Below, piece by piece: positions 54,039-61,461 of a stretch of 64,000 nucleotides of DNA. A program made the position numbers and the translations under genes. The stretch is from the NCBI RefSeq assembly GCF_902497625.1, contig NZ_CABVGX010000015.1, forward strand, positions 1 through 64,000, read 5' to 3'. The notes under the pieces were generated by a model. That model was not told where the DNA came from and did no database searches. It was given only the letters and a program-made list of their open reading frames with translations. The DNA comes from Pseudomonas fluorescens. Lineage in GTDB: Bacteria; Pseudomonadota; Gammaproteobacteria; Pseudomonadales; Pseudomonadaceae. Position 1 is the first letter of the stretch, and the number at the start of each line of letters is the position of its first letter.

Positions 54039-55277
54039 ATGAAGCGTTCGGAGATTAAGCGCCGTCCGATGGCAGACACCACCCTAGCCAGCCTTGAGCC
54101 AGAGGCCAGCACCTACCGAGAGCTAGATGGCGCCGGGCTCTATCTGCGAGTGAAGCCCACCGGCCAGAAATCCTGGGAGCTGCGTTACAAAAAAGCCGAT
54201 GGCAAATGGTCATGGCTAGGCTTGGGAGGCTACGGTAAGGGTAGCCACCAGTTGACCGGCGAGCAGGCGCGCCAGAAGGCAGCAGAGTTACGCGACGGCA
54301 CAATGAAAGATGGCAGCATGCTCGCCACCCAGCGCGCCCAAAAGGCAGCAGAACGTGAGGCAGCCAACAATACTTTCGAGCATCTGGCGCGCGAGTGGTA
54401 CGCCAACAAGCGCAAAGGCTGGAGTGCAGGCACTGCAACCCGAACCATCGGCGCCCTGCAACTGCATGTGTTTCCGGTCTTCGGCAAGCGGCCTTATCAG
54501 GGTGTTCTGCCAATGGAGTGGATGGAGTTCCTGCGCGGTATGGAGCAAACCGGGATTGTCGAGCAGACCAGCCGAGTACGTGGCATGTGCCGGGAAATTT
54601 ACGACCTGGCACGCGTCACTGGTCGTGCCACTCACAATCCGCTGGAAGGATTGCACAAGTTCCTGCTGACCAAGCCAGCCGAAAACTATGCCCATGTTTC
54701 CATCGACGAACTGCCGCCTCTTTTGCGAGCTATCAGAGCGTACCCGAGCGCGGCAGACGTCCGTATCGGTCTACACCTGCTGTCGATGCTCGCCTGTCGT
54801 CCGTCTGAGCTGCGAGAAGCCCGGTGGGCTGAGTTCGATCTAGAGGGCGGCCTGTGGACAGTTCCCGCCGAACGAATGAAGCGTCGTCGTGAACATGTGG
54901 TTCCCCTGCCGCGCCAAGCCATCGAACTACTGCACGCTCTGCACAACCTCACCGGCGCTTACCTGCTGCTATTTCCTGGCCGTAGCGACACCACGAAACC
55001 GCGCTCCAATACCGTTTTCCTAATGGCTTTACGTCGCCTTGGCTACGAAGGTCGGCAGACCGGCCACGGATTCCGCCATATCGCCAGCACGATCCTCAAC
55101 GAACACGGCTTTGACGAGAACCATATCGAGGCCCAGCTATCGCACGTCAAAGACGGGATTGCCGGGGTGTACAACAAAGCTCAATACCTGGCTCAACGCA
55201 CGACCATGATGCAGTGGTATGCCGATCACTTAGACAGACTATCTACAGGCAATGTGGTGGAGTTCAAGCGCGCATGA
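54039..55277 (+). CDS. P4-type tyrosine integrase of the ssrA island
   Basis: A 412-residue site-specific recombinase. The N-terminal DUF4102-like arm-binding domain (ELDGAGLYLRVKPTGQKSWELRYKK) is followed by a core-binding domain (about 110-205) and the catalytic domain with Arg254 (CRPSELRE), His343-x-x-Arg346 (HGFRH), His369 and nucleophile Tyr378. All five catalytic residues are present, so it is probably active. ATG 54039 follows a GAGG ribosome site; the in-frame sequence upstream is ssrA. The gene reads away from the att site. Confidence 0.95.
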   Translation: MKRSEIKRRPMADTTLASLEPEASTYRELDGAGLYLRVKPTGQKSWELRYKKADGKWSWLGLGGYGKGSHQLTGEQARQKAAELRDGTMKDGSMLATQRAQKAAEREAANNTFEHLAREWYANKRKGWSAGTATRTIGALQLHVFPVFGKRPYQGVLPMEWMEFLRGMEQTGIVEQTSRVRGMCREIYDLARVTGRATHNPLEGLHKFLLTKPAENYAHVSIDELPPLLRAIRAYPSAADVRIGLHLLSMLACRPSELREARWAEFDLEGGLWTVPAERMKRRREHVVPLPRQAIELLHALHNLTGAYLLLFPGRSDTTKPRSNTVFLMALRRLGYEGRQTGHGFRHIASTILNEHGFDENHIEAQLSHVKDGIAGVYNKAQYLAQRTTMMQWYADHLDRLSTGNVVEFKRA

Positions 55278-55290
55278 TGCAGGCATTTGT

Positions 55291-55947
55291 ATGGCTGGTG
55301 TGAACTGGCCGAAGAGGGGGGTGCATTGGTCGCGGCTCGGGTCTGAAACAACCGTATCTGCTGAGGATAACGCGAAGCTCATTAGGGCAGCCCACAAGTT
55401 CACCGAGCACGCGATCAGTGAGGACGACCTTTGGAACCTTCTCCGCTCAGTAGCAACAGCAAAAAACGAAGAAAAAATAGCCCACCAGCGAGCCGCTACA
55501 CACAAGGACACTCTTCGCTCGCTAAGGGCCATGCTTACTCTGGATCCCCCTTCCCTCGTCGATGCACTGAGCAAATGCGCTAGAGAGACTTTCATCGACG
55601 TCCAAATCGCTCAAAATCGCATTCCTTGGGAGGAAATTGACTGGGTAGCGAGCGAAGAAGGCAGTTGGGAGGTTCACGGTCCGAGAACGATGAGGCGATC
55701 AGTCCAGGAAGCCTTGGACGCAGCGACCGCGAAAAAGTGTCCAAGAGGCCCGAAGAAAAAGCCTTATCAGATTGCGCTAGCGCTAACCTGTTTGACGATG
55801 TGGGAGGGATGCCGACAAAAAAATTCGCCCGGACGACTGGAATTTACCCGTGCGGCATTCAATGCTGCTGGCATGTACCTGCATGACAAACGAATAGGTG
55901 CTCTGCTGACGAAGGTCGGCAAATCAGAATGTCGAAGGTCCAATTAA
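55291..55947 (+). CDS. Unknown island protein after the integrase
   Basis: A 218-residue protein with no recognised family. It is soluble by eye, helical and Ala/Lys-rich, with a basic stretch KKCPRGPKKKPYQIALALTCLTMWEG near residue 155. It begins 14 bp after the integrase stop, without a strong ribosome site, so it may be translationally coupled. The start at 55291 (MAGVNWPKRGVHW) is uncertain. Confidence 0.6.
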   Translation: MAGVNWPKRGVHWSRLGSETTVSAEDNAKLIRAAHKFTEHAISEDDLWNLLRSVATAKNEEKIAHQRAATHKDTLRSLRAMLTLDPPSLVDALSKCARETFIDVQIAQNRIPWEEIDWVASEEGSWEVHGPRTMRRSVQEALDAATAKKCPRGPKKKPYQIALALTCLTMWEGCRQKNSPGRLEFTRAAFNAAGMYLHDKRIGALLTKVGKSECRRSN

Positions 55948-56004
55948 AAAGGGTGCGTCTTTCGTAAGTATGCGGAGAATAACGGGTGTCTTCCTCGTAT
56001 ACAT

Positions 56005-56298
56005 ATGGACACACCCATGCGCAAAGAAACGCAAAACAAAGCCATGATTCGCCAGACGGCACTGTGCGACTGGCTCGATTTGTCCCGCTCGGGCTTGGAT
56101 AAGCTGCGCAAAAAAGATCCAAGCTTTCCGCGCCCACTCAAAGATGGCGACGCTCGCCAAGCCGCCGCTTTCTATGTTGTTGCCGAAGTTCAGTCATGGC
56201 TGCAATCCAAGATCGAAGCACGCGACGCCGCGAACGCTCCCGTCATTCCCATCGATGATGAGCAACAGAGCAAGCACCAGCGGAGGATTGCCACATGA
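56005..56298 (+). CDS. AlpA-like excisionase/regulator
   Basis: A 97-residue protein with an N-terminal helix-turn-helix (RQTALCDWLDLSRSGLDKLRKKDPSFPRPLKDG) of the AlpA/excisionase type used by P4-like islands to control excision. The start could be 56005 (MDTPMRKE) or 56017 (MRKETQ). It overlaps the next gene by 4 bp. Confidence 0.75.
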   Translation: MDTPMRKETQNKAMIRQTALCDWLDLSRSGLDKLRKKDPSFPRPLKDGDARQAAAFYVVAEVQSWLQSKIEARDAANAPVIPIDDEQQSKHQRRIAT

Positions 56299-56771
56299 AC
56301 GCAGTCATGCTGACTCTCATCGAGGATGAACCCCGCGTAGACAGCCGCTTGCTGGTCGAGAAGTTGGGCAACAAACACAAGAACTCCATCGCGCTGATCG
56401 AGCGCCATCTTGGAAAATTCAAAGAGTTCGGACTTCTTCCGTTTCAAACGGAGGCAGTGAAAACGCCAGAGTCTCGCGGCATTAAGCATCTGAAGTACGC
56501 CCTGCTGAACGAGGATCAGGCATTTTTTCTGCTCGCTCTGTCTCGCAACACTGATCGCGTCGTAGAGCTGAAGTCGAGTCTGATAATGGCATTCCGCGAA
56601 GCCCGATACGGGCATGCTTATCAGACTCTTGAGGCTGCAAGGAAAGAGGCGAGTCGGAGCGGTAGGCGGCTGGCTCATTGGCGCTACCAAAAGCCACGCA
56701 TGCACCGGCACGTTGCCCACTTGAGGGAGCAATTGAAGCTGCCCCTCGAACTGGTGGGTGTCTCTCCATGA
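56295..56771 (+). CDS. Rha-family phage regulatory protein
   Basis: A 158-residue protein whose N-terminal part (DSRLLVEKLGNKHKNSIALIERHLGKFKEF and LLNEDQAFFLLALSRNTDRVVELKSSLIMAFREAR) matches phage Rha/pRha regulators. The C-terminal 50 residues are basic and divergent. It is overlapped by ATGA with the AlpA-like gene, so the two are co-transcribed. Role in phage gene control is inferred. Confidence 0.78.
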   Translation: MNAVMLTLIEDEPRVDSRLLVEKLGNKHKNSIALIERHLGKFKEFGLLPFQTEAVKTPESRGIKHLKYALLNEDQAFFLLALSRNTDRVVELKSSLIMAFREARYGHAYQTLEAARKEASRSGRRLAHWRYQKPRMHRHVAHLREQLKLPLELVGVSP

Positions 56772-56839
56772 ACACCGCCCAGACCTTGCCATGACTGCAC
56801 CCGATTGCAACTCATCAAACACCATCAGGAGTTGCCGTT

Positions 56840-57103
56840 ATGGGTAGCGTGAAGCCTTTAAATGGCAAGCCATATGCGTGTGCCAGCACCACCACTACGC
56901 CGGGAGCTTACGACGACTTCTTAGCTCCCTCCGCGCCAGCCATCGACGGCGATAGCTTGGCCCTGCTGATTGATGCCTGCTCAGAGCTTCGCGATTTTTA
57001 CGACCTAGAGCAGTACCCCGGACGGGCAGGCTGGCTATCGGAAATCATTGAAAACTTTAAGGCGCTAATTGCACGACTTGATCCTTCGAAGGCCGATGAA
57101 TGA
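56840..57103 (+). CDS. Small unknown island protein
   Basis: An 87-residue soluble acidic protein (LALLIDACSELRDFYDLEQYPGRAGWLSEIIENFKALIARLDPS). No family is recognised. It has an AGGAG ribosome site and lies in the regulatory-replication gene row. Confidence 0.6.
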   Translation: MGSVKPLNGKPYACASTTTTPGAYDDFLAPSAPAIDGDSLALLIDACSELRDFYDLEQYPGRAGWLSEIIENFKALIARLDPSKADE

Positions 57104-57195
57104 ATGCCTCAGCAACTCTTTTTCGTCACGAGCTCCAGTTTGCCTAACGGCATTGGAGCGAGTAGCACCGAAAGTCTCGTAACGGAATAATCACC

Positions 57196-57474
57196 ATGAT
57201 CGAAACATCCTGCGAAAAAGCGGTAACGCCGAAGGCTTGCCCGAAGAAAGCCACCGACCTGTTTTATGTGACCCATCCGAAAGAGCCCAAAGCATTGCTA
57301 GGACCATTCTTGACCGAAGCCGATGCTGAGTGCGGGCGCGTAGTTATGCGTAGCACTGATGCTTTGGTGACGGCCTGCCTCGTTGATTCGCAGGACGATC
57401 TGACCTACTGGCACGCCGTGAAAAATGGCCGGATGTGTCGGGCCTTTGCTGGCGCTGCCAAGGGGACGATATGA
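57196..57474 (+). CDS. Small unknown island protein
   Basis: A 92-residue protein with three or four cysteines (SCEKAVTPKACPKK near the start, TACLVD, RMCRAF). No family is recognised. Its stop overlaps the start of the primase-like gene (ATGA), so it is co-translated with the replication module. Confidence 0.6.
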   Translation: MIETSCEKAVTPKACPKKATDLFYVTHPKEPKALLGPFLTEADAECGRVVMRSTDALVTACLVDSQDDLTYWHAVKNGRMCRAFAGAAKGTI

Positions 57475-58349
57475 CAGACTCGACTATCCTTTTCAGTGAC
57501 GCGCTCCAGTCAGTGTTTGGGCAACTCGACTTCCTACCCGTGCCAGATGGAACTATTCATAGGTTTCACGTCCCTTACGACAAACCCGGAACATTCAACG
57601 GCTGGTATGTGCTGTATCTGGACGGCATCGCTTCGGGAGCATTCGGCAGTTGGAAAACGAATGGTTCCAGCGCCTGGAGCAGTCGAACACCCGTCAATTA
57701 TCGTGAAGCCGAACATGTGCGCCAGCGCATCGAGCAGGCCCGCCATCAACGCGAGGCCGAGCAACGCCAACGCCAACTAAACGCGGCAACCCTTGCTCAA
57801 CGCTGGTGGCGTGACGGACAACGCGCCGACCCTGACCACGCCTATTTAATCGCTAAGGGTGTTCGCTCCCACAGCCTGCGCCAGCGCAATGACGAATTAC
57901 TGGTGCCGCTGTACTCCGATGGCGTGCTAGTCAACCTGCAACGGATCGCCTCGGACGGCAGCAAGCGCTTCTTGGCTGGTGGCCGGGTAAAGGGCGCCTA
58001 TTCACCGATGGGCCATATCACGCTAGGCAACCCACTTTGTATCTGCGAGGGCTGGGCCACGGGTGCAACGCTTCACGAAAGCGGCCACACCGTCGCCTGT
58101 GCAATGAATGCCGGTAACTTAAAACCGGTGGCGCTGGCGCTTAGGGCCGAATATCACACTACCGAAATCATCATCACGGGCGACGACGACCGTCAGACCG
58201 AGGGCAATCCCGGCCGCACCGCCGCCAATGCCGCCGCCATTGCCGTGGGTGGACTAGTAGCGTTTCCCGACTGGCCGAACAGTGCGCCCGACACCCTGAC
58301 CGACTTCAACGACCTGTATCGCTGGGAAGCAGACCGTGCCAACGAGTAA
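57471..58349 (+). CDS. Toprim-domain primase-like protein
   Basis: A 292-residue replication protein. An N-terminal domain of unknown type and a charged coil (about 80-110) precede a Toprim domain: CEGWATGATL (Glu about 193), then TGDDDR (Asp238-240). This resembles the primase part of P4-like alpha proteins. I chose ATG 57471, overlapping the previous stop. It is overlapped by the helicase gene (14 bp). Confidence 0.85.
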   Translation: MTDSTILFSDALQSVFGQLDFLPVPDGTIHRFHVPYDKPGTFNGWYVLYLDGIASGAFGSWKTNGSSAWSSRTPVNYREAEHVRQRIEQARHQREAEQRQRQLNAATLAQRWWRDGQRADPDHAYLIAKGVRSHSLRQRNDELLVPLYSDGVLVNLQRIASDGSKRFLAGGRVKGAYSPMGHITLGNPLCICEGWATGATLHESGHTVACAMNAGNLKPVALALRAEYHTTEIIITGDDDRQTEGNPGRTAANAAAIAVGGLVAFPDWPNSAPDTLTDFNDLYRWEADRANE

Positions 58350-60186
58350 TGTAATTAGTCTGACAAGTGATCTAGGCGGCACGGCTGGGGCAACTGACGG
58401 GGCCAATACGGCGACAACTACCGCATGCCAAGCGGCAAAGGTTTCGGCCAAGTTTCTGGCGTGTGAAACTCCGAAAATCGCACCTGAACGCCCTTGCTGG
58501 TGCGTGTACAAACACTGGGTCACGAATGAGAAAGGCCGCAAACTGCGCCCCGGCGTCTGGTTCCACGGGCACAGGGAGAGCAAGGAAACGGGTGAATCCT
58601 TGCCATTTGATGAATGGTTGTGCGGCCCACTACATGTAGACGCAGTGACCCGCAACGAAGGCCAAGATGGCGACTATGGCCAACTACTGCGCTTTCGCAA
58701 CTCTGATAGCCGCTGGCTGACCTGGGCAATGCCTAACGAGCTGTTGGCGGGCAAGCCTGACTCGATACTTAGTGCGTTGCTGAACATGGGGCTAGAGGTC
58801 GATTACAAGCGCCGGGCGCAGGTGCCCCAGTACATCGCGAGCCAGCACCCCACGCGCCGGGTTATTGCTGCCACGGCTACCGGTTGGCATACACCCGAGC
58901 TGTTCATTATGCCCCGGCAGAACATCGGCACCGGTGACGCCATATTTCAGAGCGAGGCCGCCAATGGTGACGACTACCGGCACGCCGGAACACTGGCAGG
59001 ATGGCAGTCGAGCATTGGTTCGCGATGCGAGGGCAATCCGCTGTTGCTACTGAGCGTCTGCGCCTCACTGGCCGGCGCGCTGTTGTTTCATGTTCAGCGC
59101 CAAGGTGGCGGGTTTCACATCGTGGGCGATTCCAGCACCGGCAAGAGTTCCGCCATTCTGGCTGGTGCCTCGGTATGGGGGCACGGGGAAGACTTCAAAC
59201 GCACTTGGCGCGCTACCGGCAACGGCCTGGAAGGAATCGCCAGCCAACGCAATGACACGCTGCTGGCGCTGGACGAAATTGGTGAGGCAGACCCGCGTGA
59301 GATTGGTGCAGTGATCTATGCCATGGCCAACGGCACCGGCAAGGCCAGAGCAAGCCGCAACGGCGCCGCGAAGGCTGCCAAACGCTGGCGCGTGATGCTG
59401 TTTTCGTCGGGCGAGCTGGGGCTGTCCGCACTGATGGCCGAAGGGGGTAAGCGCAGCCGGGCCGGTCAGGAAATTCGCCTGTTGGATATCGCCGCTCGCC
59501 GCACTTATGGCGCCTGGGACAACCTGCACGGATTGGCCGGTGGCCGGGAGTTTTCCGACGCCATCCAGCGCGCCAGCGTGACGGACTACGGCCATGCCGG
59601 GCCTGAGTTCATCCGCCAGCTCTTGGCGTCTGGTGACGCGGACAAGTTGCCTGGATGGCTGGCTTCCATGGGCGCCAAGTTCCCCAGCGCCAACGGGCAA
59701 GAAGGCCGGGCCGCTGAACGCTTTGCCCTGGTCGCCTTGGCGGGGGAGCTGGCTATCAAGTTCGGCGTTCTGAGCATTCCACCCGGCACCGTACAGATCG
59801 CCATGTTGGAGCTGTTCGACGTGTGGCGCGCTGGCCGTGGTACGGGCCCAAGCGAAGATCGCCAGATCCTCAAGAGCATTGCCGACTTCATTGCCCGTCA
59901 CGGTGACACCCGCTTTTCAAGTGCCGACGATCCACACGGTGAAGCACGGGATCGAGCGGGCTATTGGGAGGCCTCACCGAGTGGGCGCCTGTACCTGTTC
60001 AACCGTCCGGGACTGGAGGAAGCCGCCAAGGGTTACGACATGGGCCGCGTGGTACAGGCGCTTGATTCAGTCGGGGCTATCACCAAGCGGGAGCTCGGAA
60101 AAAACCAGCACAAAAAATGCCTACCGGACAAGACAAAGCCACGTCTGTACTGGATAGACCCTTCGAAGTTGGAACCGGAAACCTAA
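58336..60186 (+). CDS. DUF927-domain helicase-like ATPase
   Basis: A 616-residue protein, DUF927 family, with Walker A GDSSTGKSS (264-272) and Walker B LLALDEIGE (309-317). It starts at GTG 58336 inside the Toprim gene, so both are coupled. The Toprim-plus-DUF927 pair looks like a split version of the primase-helicase of satellite phages and would act at an origin, perhaps the repeats just downstream. Confidence 0.85.
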   Translation: MPTSNVISLTSDLGGTAGATDGANTATTTACQAAKVSAKFLACETPKIAPERPCWCVYKHWVTNEKGRKLRPGVWFHGHRESKETGESLPFDEWLCGPLHVDAVTRNEGQDGDYGQLLRFRNSDSRWLTWAMPNELLAGKPDSILSALLNMGLEVDYKRRAQVPQYIASQHPTRRVIAATATGWHTPELFIMPRQNIGTGDAIFQSEAANGDDYRHAGTLAGWQSSIGSRCEGNPLLLLSVCASLAGALLFHVQRQGGGFHIVGDSSTGKSSAILAGASVWGHGEDFKRTWRATGNGLEGIASQRNDTLLALDEIGEADPREIGAVIYAMANGTGKARASRNGAAKAAKRWRVMLFSSGELGLSALMAEGGKRSRAGQEIRLLDIAARRTYGAWDNLHGLAGGREFSDAIQRASVTDYGHAGPEFIRQLLASGDADKLPGWLASMGAKFPSANGQEGRAAERFALVALAGELAIKFGVLSIPPGTVQIAMLELFDVWRAGRGTGPSEDRQILKSIADFIARHGDTRFSSADDPHGEARDRAGYWEASPSGRLYLFNRPGLEEAAKGYDMGRVVQALDSVGAITKRELGKNQHKKCLPDKTKPRLYWIDPSKLEPET

Positions 60187-60205
60187 ACGCATTTTGCTTT
60201 TTCGA

Positions 60206-60398
60206 GGGGGAACTGAGGGAACCAAGGGAACCGCCTAGGGCCACGTTGCTTCCAGTAGTTCCCCCGCCTCAAAACGCATAGGGAACCAAGGGAACCGGGT
60301 CAGTATCAATTCCCCCAGTTCCCCCGGCCAAAAAAGCGAAGGGAACCGCTACAGCCCGCGCCATTACTGGCTGTCCCCTCGGTTACCCCAGTTCCCCC
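60206..60398. repeat. GGGAACC / GTTCCCCC motif cluster (iteron-like)
   Basis: GGGAACC or GGGGAAC occurs at 60206, 60217, 60226, 60281, 60290 and 60341, and GTTCCCCC or ATTCCCCC on the same strand at 60258, 60309, 60318 and 60391. This makes at least ten motif copies in both orientations within about 190 bp directly after the helicase gene. Clustered short motifs like this are typical of initiator-binding iterons. Confidence 0.7.
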
Positions 60399-60513
60399 AG
60401 CAAAAATCAAAAGGGCGCTGAAGCGGGTAAATTGTTGCAGCTTGGCGGACACCATGAGTTATCTAACGCGCCCAAACCGGCACCAGCACTGCAACCGAGC
60501 GCCATGCCCGGTA

Positions 60514-60557
60514 AAGCTGGAGCCGGAGATCTAAACGCACTTTGGTTTTTCTACGGG
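60514..60557 (+). pseudogene. Duplicated remnant of the helicase gene's 3' end
   Basis: These 44 bp repeat the end of the DUF927 gene and the bases after it (60166-60208): AAG CTG GAG CCG GAG then ATC and TAA (KLEPEI*) against KLEPET* in the intact gene, followed by CTAAACGCAnTTTnGnTTTTTC in both. About 35 of 43 positions agree. Only the tail is present, suggesting a former duplicate or a recombination scar. Confidence 0.65.
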
Positions 60558-60663
60558 TGCCAGGGTTGAGCGGTTGGCGATTTACCCCCACTGTCCCCGG
60601 ACACCTACAGTTCACGCCGCTGGCGGCTATCGGGCCATGCGCCCAAGAGGCATTGCTGCATGC

Positions 60664-60698
60664 CAACGAACAACGAACAACGAACAACGAACAACGAA
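60664..60698 (+). repeat. CAACGAA heptamer array, five copies
   Basis: Exactly five copies of CAACGAA in tandem, immediately followed by CAGATCGTTAAC at the start of direct repeat A. AT-richer tandem heptamers beside larger repeats are a common origin-type arrangement. Confidence 0.85.
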
Positions 60699-60703
60699 CA
60701 GAT

Positions 60704-60816
60704 CGTTAACGTTAACCAGCTACAAAGGCGTCGGATTTTCGGAAAAAGGCCCGTATTTGCGGGTCAAGAATGGCCTAATCGTATGCTGCTAGGCTGTTAA
60801 CATTGGTTAACGTGGC
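60704..60816 (+). repeat. Direct repeat A (~113 bp)
   Basis: It begins with the palindrome GTTAACGTTAAC, passes through TTTCGG(A)n, a CCCG-TATTTG-CGGG hairpin, TCAAGAATGGCC and TATGCTGCTAGG, and ends GTTAAC-n-GTTAACGTGG. Closest partner is B. Confidence 0.82.
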
Positions 60817-60836
60817 AAAAACGCAAAGTGAACAAA

Positions 60837-60950
60837 TTGTTAAGGTTAACCGGTTACAAACGCTTTGAAATTTCGGAAAAAAGCCCGTATTTTCGGGTCA
60901 AGAATGGCCTTGCCGTATGCTGCTAGGTTGTTAAGGATTGTTAAGGTGGC
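60837..60950 (+). repeat. Direct repeat B (~114 bp)
   Basis: Same order as A: TTGTTAAGGTTAACC, ATTTCGGAAAAAAG, CCCG-TATTTT-CGGG, TCAAGAATGGCC, TATGCTGCTAGG and a closing TTGTTAAGG-n-TTGTTAAGGTGG. The central 50 bp are almost identical to A. Confidence 0.82.
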
Positions 60951-61004
60951 GAACAGAGGATTGTGTTGCCATCCGACCAGCTAATTAAAATGACAGGTAA
61001 CAAA

Positions 61005-61117
61005 TGGCTAATATTAGCCACCCACAAACGCGTCAAAATTTCGGCCTAAAGCCCCGGTTTTGTTGGCCGAAAGGACCTGGCCCTATGCCCCCAAGTTGTT
61101 AACATTTGCAAACGTGG
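61005..61117 (+). repeat. Direct repeat C (~113 bp, diverged)
   Basis: Opens with a perfect 16-bp palindrome TGGCTAATATTAGCCA where A has GTTAACGTTAAC, then CACAAACGCGTC-AAAATTTCGG, a longer stem TTTCGGCC...GGCCGAAA (61039-61072) and closes GTTGTTAAC-n-AAACGTGG. It keeps the architecture with much sequence change, which argues for selection on structure or on protein-binding boxes. Confidence 0.7.
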
Positions 61118-61228
61118 TTTTTTCCATCAGGGAACGGGAGGCCAGGGCGCGGCAATCGTTTCGGTTCAGATGCTCAATGAGGATTCCAACCGCCGTCGGT
61201 ACGTTACGCGTCACGTTCCGTTGCAGAT

Positions 61229-61348
61229 GCGAAATTGCACTCCACTTGACCACCTGATTGCATCGGTACTGACCACTCGTTTGCATCGCACTTGACCAGG
61301 CGTTTGCAATGGATCTGACCACCGATTCCATCGGAATTTACCAGCACG
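61229..61348 (+). repeat. Left inverted end of the cassette (five 23-bp units)
   Basis: Units start near 61236, 61258, 61281, 61304 and 61326, each with a TTGCA- or TTCCA-type box followed about 8 bp later by TGACCA or TTACCA. The innermost unit is the most degenerate. Likely transposase-binding sites. Confidence 0.75.
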
Positions 61349-61461
61349 TTTAGTCAACATGATCGGCGGAGAGCTGCCCATTGCTACCGGTGGCGACAGG
61401 CAAAATCGACCCACAGCTGCCGTTCCAAGTTGGCTATAACTCACTACAGCCCCTTACCTGC

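Larger units (their letters stand above)
60187..61228. other. Non-coding structured region downstream of the helicase
   Basis: About 1.0 kb without a credible gene. It contains, in order, the GGGAACC/GTTCCCCC motif cluster (60206-60398), a duplicated helicase-gene tail (60514-60557), a CAACGAA heptamer array (60664-60698) and three ~113-bp direct repeats (60704-61117), then about 110 bp with nothing recognised up to the cassette. It is the likely replication-origin region of the island (inference). Confidence 0.65.

Noticed and set aside
60704-61117. Direct repeats considered as a CRISPR array or retron
   Set aside because: Repeat length ~113 bp with variable internal sequence, no unique spacers and no reverse transcriptase nearby.
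60187-61228. Small open frames in the structured region, such as 60574-60792
   Set aside because: They read through the heptamers and direct repeats, lack ribosome sites and encode low-complexity peptides.
61083-61331. Minus-strand frame of about 82 codons crossing the left cassette end
   Set aside because: It runs through the inverted-repeat units, has no ribosome site and no family resemblance. Part of it could be a remnant of a gene cut by the cassette, but this cannot be supported.
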